Positions 19,841 through 25,362 of a DNA stretch of 25,362 nucleotides are shown here, in pieces. Below the pieces are notes generated by a model. The model worked only from the letters and a program-made list of their open reading frames with translations. It was not told where the DNA came from and did no database searches. The DNA is from a virus, in the IMG/VR virus record IMGVR_UViG_3300028595_000058, positions 1 through 25,362 of that record, one strand, 5' to 3'. The position numbers and the translations under genes are program-made. The first letter of the stretch is position 1; each line of letters opens with the position of its first letter.

Positions 19841-20585
19841 GCAACTTTTAATTACTGAAAAAAAATCTAGCACCAAACACAGTGATGGACTTTCTGTACA
19901 TTTAAAAGAAGATATAGCAGACAAGGCGAATAAACCGATTAATGCGAATAAAAACGAGATAAAAGTAAGGGTAGTAATTAACACTACTAATATAATGGAC
20001 TCGCACAATGACGTTCATCTGAAAGGTATTTGGAACAAGTCTTTAAAAGAAAACAAAAATATATTTCATCTCCAAGAGCACGAAATGAAGTTTGATAAGA
20101 TAATTGCAGATTCGGACGATCTGGAAGCATACACAAAGTTTTATAAATGGTCTGAATTAGGATTCGATTACGAAGGAAGAACACAGGCTCTAGTATTTGA
20201 TTCTGTAGTTAAAGCAGAACGGAATCCTTTTATGTTTCAACAATATGCAGCTGGGAGGGTAAAGAATCACTCTGTTGGTATGCAGTATGTGAAGATTGAT
20301 TTAGCAATTAATTCGAAAGAATATCCAGACGAGAAGGCAATTTGGGATAAATATGTTGACGAGATTGTAAACCAAGACGCAGCAAAAGCGAAAGGTTATT
20401 TTTTCGCAGTGCAAGAAGCGAAAATAATTGAAGGCAGTGCCGTACCTGTTGGAAGTAACAGGGCGACACCAACATTAGATAATAATTTAAAGGAGCCGTC
20501 TTATGACACTCCAAACGAGCCGTGGAAAACACTCAAAGCAAACGATTTAATTAATAATTACAAAAAATTCAGAAATGGAAACTAA
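19785..20585 (+). CDS. HK97-family prohead protease (peptidase S78)
   Basis: A 266-residue protein. INTTNIMDSHNDVHLKG at about residues 65-81 is a core strand, FHLQEHEM holds the catalytic His99, KNHSVGMQY the nucleophile Ser163, and QEAKIIEGSAVPVGSN has the third residue Glu216. It cleaves the scaffold domain of the capsid protein during maturation. It overlaps the capsid gene by 11 bases. Confidence 0.85.
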   Translation: MDIPNLEQKELFAWLKENKQLLITEKKSSTKHSDGLSVHLKEDIADKANKPINANKNEIKVRVVINTTNIMDSHNDVHLKGIWNKSLKENKNIFHLQEHEMKFDKIIADSDDLEAYTKFYKWSELGFDYEGRTQALVFDSVVKAERNPFMFQQYAAGRVKNHSVGMQYVKIDLAINSKEYPDEKAIWDKYVDEIVNQDAAKAKGYFFAVQEAKIIEGSAVPVGSNRATPTLDNNLKEPSYDTPNEPWKTLKANDLINNYKKFRNGN

Positions 20586-21798
20586 AGAAGTATTAGACTT
20601 GCTTAAGGGTGTCGCTGATGAAAACAAAGCAGCGGTTAAGCAAGAGATTAATGACGCGGTAAGCGGATTAGTAAAGGCAGACGAATTAGAAGAAAAAATT
20701 AATTCTATTTCAGACGCTAATAATGTATCTTTTAAAGAAGTTAAAGACGCTATCGAGGCACAAGGTGTAGCAATCGAAAGTCTTAAAATTAAAGAAGCCG
20801 ATAAAGTTAAAAACATTGAAGACTTAATTAACGATGTTTCAGAAGATTTAGCGAAGGTAGTATCAAATAGAACTGGAAAAACTTCTTTTGAAATCAAAAC
20901 AGACGTAACTCGCGCGAGTGTAACAAATCACACCTTGGCAATGCGCTTGAGTGAGATCGGTCAGTTAGCGTATAAAGCAACTAAATTAGAGCCTATTTTC
21001 AATAGTGCAGTTGTTTCTCCGAACTCTAACGGTGTTATTCGTTATGTAGATCAGCAATCGCTTACAAGAAATGCAGCATTTACAGCAGAAGCAGCACAAA
21101 AACCAGAATCAGCTATCGTATGGCAAGAGTACACAGAAACAGTACAAAAAATTGCCGATACTTTACCGATAACAATGGAAGCAGCTGCAGACGTTAACTT
21201 CATTGCGTCTGAAATAAGAAACTTTCTTTTAAACAACCTTAACCTTAAAATTGATACTGATCTTTATTCTGGTGATGGTAACTCTCCAAACATTAGTGGT
21301 ATTTATACAAAAGCAGATACTTTTACAGCAGCAGCAAGCGGAATCGGTGGAGCTAATTTATTTGATCTTATTTTAAAGGTACAAGAGGACATCGTAGACG
21401 GTGCTCAGTACGTGCCTAATGTTGCCTTAGTAGGTTATGATAAATATAACTCAATGCTACTTAACAAAGAAGCAACAACCAACGCTTACATCGCACCCAA
21501 TTGGTCTGCACCTGTTGTTATGGGTGGTCAGCCTGTTATGAATGTAAATGGTATTACTGTACTACCTTCTGCATCTGTTACAGCTAATACCATGGTAGTA
21601 GGTGATTTCAATTTCGCTACTATTTACAATCTAGGCGGAATTAGTGTTGATATGGGTTGGATTGATAAGCAATTTATTGAAAACATGATGACTTTACGCG
21701 CGGAACGTAGATTGGCTATGTTAGTAAGAAACGCACACACTGACGCTTTCCGTAAGGTAGCGGACGTTGACGCAGCATTAACAACTTTAGCATCGTAA
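20575..21798 (+). CDS. Major capsid protein, HK97 fold, with scaffold domain
   Basis: A 407-residue protein. The first 100 residues or so are highly charged and helical (MADENKAAVK-type, KADELEEKINSISDANN), forming the delta scaffold removed by the protease; the mature part starts near the segment TGKTSFEIKTD. Then the capsid domain: SAVVSPNSNGVIRYVDQQ, TETVQKIADTLPITMEAAAD, GDGNSPNISGIYT, PNVALVGYDKYNSM, ITVLPSASVTANTMVVGDF and FIENMMTLRAERRLAMLVRN. Order and sequence match HK97-type major capsid proteins. Confidence 0.9.
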   Translation: METKEVLDLLKGVADENKAAVKQEINDAVSGLVKADELEEKINSISDANNVSFKEVKDAIEAQGVAIESLKIKEADKVKNIEDLINDVSEDLAKVVSNRTGKTSFEIKTDVTRASVTNHTLAMRLSEIGQLAYKATKLEPIFNSAVVSPNSNGVIRYVDQQSLTRNAAFTAEAAQKPESAIVWQEYTETVQKIADTLPITMEAAADVNFIASEIRNFLLNNLNLKIDTDLYSGDGNSPNISGIYTKADTFTAAASGIGGANLFDLILKVQEDIVDGAQYVPNVALVGYDKYNSMLLNKEATTNAYIAPNWSAPVVMGGQPVMNVNGITVLPSASVTANTMVVGDFNFATIYNLGGISVDMGWIDKQFIENMMTLRAERRLAMLVRNAHTDAFRKVADVDAALTTLAS

Positions 21799-21800
21799 AT

Positions 21801-22196
21801 ATGAAAAATTTAGTAGTAATATTATTAGCATTTGTTTCTCTATCCGTATTCGGACAAAGAGAAATTATCGACACCATACAGGGTGCAGAAACTGTAAACT
21901 TTAGCGCGATGGTTAACGCTGGTACTGTTCAGGTATTATGCGAAGATGACTTCGGCGGAACTTCAGACGGTTTAATCAGATTACAAGGCTCAAACGACAA
22001 CGTAACTTACAGTACATTGGTTTTTGATGTAAACGATCAGTTTGTTTATACAAACAACGATAACGATTCATTAACTATTGTGGATAATGCTACATGGTTA
22101 ATTGATCTTGATAAACTTGGTTTTCCATATTACAGAATTACAGGAACTGGAACTTCAGGTGATACGACAAAAGTGACTATTAAGTGGTCTAAATAA
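21801..22196 (+). CDS. Exported beta-domain protein in the capsid region
   Basis: A 131-residue protein. MKNLVVILLAFVSLSVFGQ is a typical signal peptide with cleavage after Gly18. The mature part has ...LIRLQGSNDNVTYSTLVF..., a pattern of small phage or surface beta-sandwich domains that bind to something (e.g. decoration or fibre domains), ending TKVTIKWSK. A secretion signal is unexpected next to the capsid genes. It could be a head decoration protein with an ancestral signal, or a real exported protein such as an exclusion factor. Confidence 0.65.
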   Translation: MKNLVVILLAFVSLSVFGQREIIDTIQGAETVNFSAMVNAGTVQVLCEDDFGGTSDGLIRLQGSNDNVTYSTLVFDVNDQFVYTNNDNDSLTIVDNATWLIDLDKLGFPYYRITGTGTSGDTTKVTIKWSK

Positions 22197-22203
22197 TTTA
22201 TAC

Positions 22204-22225
22204 GGGGGTGTAAAAACCCCCATTT
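22204..22225 (+). terminator. Hairpin between the exported protein and connector genes
   Basis: GGGGGT-GTAAAA-ACCCCC forms a six-pair GC stem, followed by ATTTAATT, a weak T run. It may be a partial terminator that lowers expression after the capsid gene, or an RNA-stabilising hairpin. Confidence 0.5.
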
Positions 22226-22237
22226 AATTAAAACGTT

Positions 22238-22387
22238 ATGTTAGTAGAATTTTTAAAAGATTACGCAGTAAAGAAAAAAGGCGAAACTCTTGATGTTGAA
22301 AGCCAATTAGCTGCAAGATTGATAAGCAAAAAAATTGCAAAGAAGTACAAAAAACCTGTAAAAAGAGCAACTAAAAACGCTGAATAA
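22238..22387 (+). CDS. Small basic protein, 49 residues, in the head region
   Basis: ATG at 22238 to TAA at 22385-22387. MLVEFLKDYAVKKKGETLDV is followed by ...AARLISKKIAKKYKKP, strongly basic. It overlaps the connector gene as TAATG. The position after the capsid and before the connector is often occupied by small accessory or decoration proteins. Function not known. Confidence 0.6.
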   Translation: MLVEFLKDYAVKKKGETLDVESQLAARLISKKIAKKYKKPVKRATKNAE

Positions 22388-23010
22388 TGGCATTAATTGA
22401 CAGCACATACTTTGTTAATGAAATAAATTTACCTAGCGACAATTTAGCTAACATAGATTCTTATATTACTCTATATCAGGAAGAAATATTAAGAAAGTTA
22501 TTGGGCTATGAGTTATTAGAAGCGTTGGAGAACGATTTAGATGTAAACGGAGAGCCTCAGTCACAAAGATTTATCGACTTAGTAAATGGTGCTGAATTTA
22601 GTTTTGATTTTTGCGGAGACACAATTAACGAGAAGTGGGAGGGATTAAGAGGTATTAACTTTAAATCTTTAATTGCCTACTATACTTATTACCGATATAG
22701 AGAAAATACAGATACATTTTTCGATGGTGCTGGTCAAATAGAGCCAAATCACGAAAATTCAGTAAACGGTGACGCTATTCCTAAGTTAGTTAGCGTATGG
22801 AATAAAATGATTGATTTATACGGTGATTTTCATTGGTGTGAGTGTTATTTGCCTAATTATTCACCTTCTTTGATACTATTAAGAGATAGCCAAACGTATA
22901 TTCATTTGAACGATTATCCGAGTGCATATAATTTTTTGTTAGCAAATAGAACAAATTATCCGGAGTGGGTATTTAAACCGATAAGAAAACTTAATCAATA
23001 CGGAATATGA
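22387..23010 (+). CDS. Head-tail connector-like protein (DUF6712 type)
   Basis: A 207-residue protein. It starts MALIDSTYFVNEINLPSDNL, then YQEEILRKLLGYELLEAL, and RGINFKSLIAYYTYYRYREN, a helical bundle of the form common in head completion and adaptor proteins of Bacteroidetes phages. The short distance to the capsid gene supports the role. The call is by pattern and position. Confidence 0.6.
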   Translation: MALIDSTYFVNEINLPSDNLANIDSYITLYQEEILRKLLGYELLEALENDLDVNGEPQSQRFIDLVNGAEFSFDFCGDTINEKWEGLRGINFKSLIAYYTYYRYRENTDTFFDGAGQIEPNHENSVNGDAIPKLVSVWNKMIDLYGDFHWCECYLPNYSPSLILLRDSQTYIHLNDYPSAYNFLLANRTNYPEWVFKPIRKLNQYGI

Positions 23011-23552
23011 TTGATAGCAGGTTTTTCGTAGATGTAATGGAAGAAATAGTTTCCGATGTTAGGGCTGAATATGATACATCAAACGGATTAGAGCCTTATT
23101 TTATATTTGGGCATCCAGTTGAAATAGCAAAGAGATTAAGTTTAAAGGATCAAAACGCAGTCGATAAGTTTAGAAAATTTCCTCTGATTGCTTTATTGAC
23201 GGATATTACAGAATCCCACGATTTGCCACAATTGAAAGATTACGTAGTTAATTTTACAGCGATAATTGTTACAAACACAAACAAAAACTACAAAAGTGTA
23301 GAAAGATATACAAACGTATTTAAGCCAGTTTTGTACCCGATATACGAAAAATTGATTCAAAAAATGGAAGAGTCTTCGTACATACATTTTAAAGGTAATG
23401 TAACGCATAATAAAATAGATCGCTTGTTTTGGGGTGCGGAAGCAGTAAATGGTAATACAGGCCTAATATTCAATCAATATTTAGACGCGATACAATTAAA
23501 TTTTACAAACGTAAGAATAGTTAATAATTACGAGGCATTTTGTAACGATTAA
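23007..23552 (+). CDS. Head-tail joining or tail terminator-like protein
   Basis: A 181-residue protein. DAVDKFRKFPLIALLTD-like text (residues 52-67) is followed by beta strands around VVNFTAIIVTNTNKNYKS and ERYTNVFKPVLYPIYEKLIQ, which fits the alpha/beta form of tail-terminator proteins. It starts with an ATGA overlap on the connector. The role is inferred from position. Confidence 0.55.
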   Translation: MIDSRFFVDVMEEIVSDVRAEYDTSNGLEPYFIFGHPVEIAKRLSLKDQNAVDKFRKFPLIALLTDITESHDLPQLKDYVVNFTAIIVTNTNKNYKSVERYTNVFKPVLYPIYEKLIQKMEESSYIHFKGNVTHNKIDRLFWGAEAVNGNTGLIFNQYLDAIQLNFTNVRIVNNYEAFCND

Positions 23553-24461
23553 ATGAGTATAATAAAACAAATATCGTCTCTGCCTGATACAAAAATAGGA
23601 TTTGTAAACGGGAATAATTACAGTTATTTAAGCAGTATTTACTTAACATCTACTGATTTTACTTTGACTGATCCAACGGATTACGATGAATATATTGCAG
23701 CCTTAGAAAACGGGGACTTAACACCGATACACGATATTTTAGAAATAGAGGACCTAAGTCAAGAAACAGAATTTCACGAAAGTTTACAAAACTTTACATA
23801 CATAACTAAAAAAGGTAATTACAGACACAAGTTTAAAGTATCATATAACATCGATAAACATATAAACTTAGAAAATATTTCGGGTGCTTCCTTAAATGTT
23901 ATTTATGTAGATTGTAATAGAAACTTATATCTAACAAACAAAGGTGGTTCTTACAGAGGTTTCAAAACAAATAGAATAGCGATAGATAATTTTTTGTTTG
24001 CCGGCACCGACATGCCTTATTTTACAGGGATAGACATAGAGCTAAAAGACGAATCAGAAATAAATAAACATGGTATAGTTAAAGCAGCTTCTTGGAATCC
24101 GGATAATGTTGATAGGCTATCTGTCACTATTGATGTTCAATTTATCGACAGTGATAATTTGAACTTTAAGTTAACAAGGTTGGGTGAAGAAATAGAGGGA
24201 TTGCCAGGCACTTCTATTAGTGTTCACGACAACGTGAACGGTGAACTAACATTCGCGTTTTTTGATAATGCTTCGGGAGTTTACAGGACTAATACATACA
24301 GCAGCCAGTTAACTAGCGGATCAATTCAAATACTTAGTGATCTTTATTTGGGTTGCATTAATTATGTAAACACCATAACAGTAGATATAACACAAAACTA
24401 CGTATTTGAAAATAATGACAATTTTGTATTTGAGAATGATGATAATTACATATTTGATTAA
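23553..24461 (+). CDS. Tail tube-like protein with C-terminal repeat tail
   Basis: A 302-residue protein, start one base after the upstream stop. The N-terminal half shares the pattern of the protein at 24998 (IYLTSTDFTLTD against IFLTTSDFEFST, and later GNYRHKFKVSYNIDKH against SKRSFRLKFDLTLDQH), so the two are probably duplicates. The C-terminus carries a repeat of eight residues, NYVFENND/NFVFENDD/NYIFD. Tail tube or tail-associated structural protein is the most likely role. Confidence 0.55.
   Translation: MSIIKQISSLPDTKIGFVNGNNYSYLSSIYLTSTDFTLTDPTDYDEYIAALENGDLTPIHDILEIEDLSQETEFHESLQNFTYITKKGNYRHKFKVSYNIDKHINLENISGASLNVIYVDCNRNLYLTNKGGSYRGFKTNRIAIDNFLFAGTDMPYFTGIDIELKDESEINKHGIVKAASWNPDNVDRLSVTIDVQFIDSDNLNFKLTRLGEEIEGLPGTSISVHDNVNGELTFAFFDNASGVYRTNTYSSQLTSGSIQILSDLYLGCINYVNTITVDITQNYVFENNDNFVFENDDNYIFD
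24396..24458 (+). repeat. In-frame 24-bp repeat at the 3' end of the tail gene
   Basis: Two full 24-base units (24396-24419, 24420-24443) and a third shortened unit (24444-24458) encode NYVFENND, NFVFENDD and NYIFD. The unit is a short acidic-aromatic motif that ends the protein. It may be a docking peptide in the tail or a site of repeat-number change. Confidence 0.7.
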
Positions 24462-24463
24462 TT

Positions 24464-24985
24464 ATGGGAGACGTTAAATTAAGTAGTAAACCAGCAACCA
24501 CGACAACGGCAGGCACGTTTTTGCCTATTAATGTTCCGGATGGTGGAAGTCCAACGGGGTTCGTTACAAAAAGAATATCAATGGCAAATATTCAGGCCAG
24601 TATAAATAATAGTAATAATCCTAATATTTCAGATCTGGAAGACGATGTACAGCAATTACAAACGGACGTGGTTTCTTTACAAGATGAATTAACTAGAGTA
24701 ACGTTTAAAAGTGTTAGTACAAACCAGACCTTTTCACAGCCACAATACGCCCAAATAGATAGTATTAGTGTTTTGAATAATTCTGGTTCGATGGCAACTT
24801 TCTCAATCGGAACAACATCTTCAGGCACCGATATAGTTGATGTTAGAACAATTAATGACACAGACTGGTATTTAAATCAACCCGGAAGTAATGGTGTTAA
24901 TTCAGATGGTGCAGCTAGGACCGTTTATATTACCGTATCTGGAACTATTAATGTAACAATTTTTTACAGAATAAATAACTTTTAA
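24464..24985 (+). CDS. Structural protein with coiled coil and beta domain
   Basis: A 173-residue protein. N-terminal low-complexity part (SSKPATTTTAGTFLPINV), a coiled coil (ISDLEDDVQQLQTDVVSLQD, about residues 55-75) and a C-terminal beta part with many Thr, Ser and Asn (SMATFSIGTTSSGTDIVDV). This is typical of trimeric fibre or spike components. It lies between two related tail proteins. Confidence 0.6.
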   Translation: MGDVKLSSKPATTTTAGTFLPINVPDGGSPTGFVTKRISMANIQASINNSNNPNISDLEDDVQQLQTDVVSLQDELTRVTFKSVSTNQTFSQPQYAQIDSISVLNNSGSMATFSIGTTSSGTDIVDVRTINDTDWYLNQPGSNGVNSDGAARTVYITVSGTINVTIFYRINNF

Positions 24986-24997
24986 ATTTTTATAATT

Positions 24998-25362
24998 ATG
25001 GCAGAATGTCCAAACGTAGTACAGGGCTTACCTGTAGAGTGTAGAAAGGGTAACAAGTATGTCCTTCTACGCGGAATCTTCCTTACAACTTCTGATTTTG
25101 AATTTTCAACTTTTGCTGATGCTGGTGATCAAGACAATTGGCTAGATGGTGTAGTAAATAAACAAATTTTTCCTGTTCATTTTGTCGAAGAAATTGAGGA
25201 CACTACCGAGGTGGTAGAGCCTTATACTTCTCCAAGCGGTGATAAGAAAAAACTCAGAGAATCTAAACGATCTTTCAGACTTAAATTTGATTTAACTTTA
25301 GATCAACACAAAGTTTTACGTTCTTATTCAGGCCAAAACTTTAGATTGTTTTGGTACGATCA
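24998..25362 (+). CDS. Tail protein, paralogue of the 23553 protein (cut by window end)
   Basis: The first 121 residues only. MAECPNVVQGLPVECRKGNK leads into a domain similar to the start of the gene at 23553: IFLTTSDFEFST, FPVHFVEEIED, and SKRSFRLKFDLTLDQHKVL. Two cysteines are near the start. Likely a tail tube or baseplate-related protein. The gene continues outside the window. Confidence 0.6.
   Translation, partial: MAECPNVVQGLPVECRKGNKYVLLRGIFLTTSDFEFSTFADAGDQDNWLDGVVNKQIFPVHFVEEIEDTTEVVEPYTSPSGDKKKLRESKRSFRLKFDLTLDQHKVLRSYSGQNFRLFWYD

Noticed and set aside
1-25362. Integrase, excisionase, attachment site or tRNA genes.
   Set aside because: No tyrosine or serine recombinase motifs, no tRNA-like cloverleaf and no long direct repeat pair suited to attL/attR were seen, so a prophage state cannot be supported here.

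Overview
The window looks like about 25 kb of the genome of a tailed bacteriophage (or prophage) infecting a member of the Bacteroidetes, probably the Flavobacteriia class. The DNA is AT-rich. Recognisable promoters follow the Bacteroidetes -33/-7 pattern (TTTG, about 19 bases, TAnnTTTG), most genes lack a strong Shine-Dalgarno sequence, several exported proteins have Bacteroidetes-style lipoprotein signals, and head genes follow the HK97 order. No integrase, excisionase, tRNA or CRISPR array was seen, so temperate versus lytic lifestyle is undecided.

Layout. (1) 1-4124, plus strand: the end of a LamG/concanavalin-like adhesion protein, an exported small protein, two lipoproteins, a small membrane protein, a metallophosphoesterase, a TIGR02594-type endolysin and a second holin-like protein, closed by a strong terminator at 4148-4171. 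(2) 4217-7737, minus strand: an accessory block with a beta-class DNA methyltransferase and several small unknown genes. Three or four are followed by imperfect inverted repeats of about 130 bp with the same geometry, resembling integron attC sites. (3) 7888-11639, plus strand: an early operon of tightly overlapping small genes, including an HTH protein, a zinc ribbon, a DUF669-like single-strand DNA-binding protein with an SSB-type acidic tail, and a NinG/Rap-like recombination protein. It ends at a terminator near 11725-11749. (4) 11773-13961: an HTH protein, a DnaD-like replication initiator with iteron-like repeats inside its gene (candidate origin), an unknown protein and a RepA/RecA-type ATPase. 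(5) 14124-16910: a phospholipase-D-like protein, a probable DNA-packaging-associated protein and small unknown and membrane proteins. (6) 16936-25362: small and large terminase, a promoter, portal, HK97 protease, capsid protein with N-terminal scaffold, an exported beta protein, head-tail connectors and two related tail proteins, the second cut by the window end.

How it works together: the plus-strand early operon and replication module would copy the genome by an initiator plus RecA-type helicase. The late genes package DNA by a headful or cos terminase into an HK97-type head, and the left-end genes handle adsorption and lysis. The minus-strand island is the part that does not fit a standard phage layout. 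The serial gene / structured-repeat / gene arrangement, all in one orientation, is the most unusual signal in the window and is the main candidate for something undescribed: a phage-borne, integrase-less cassette array.
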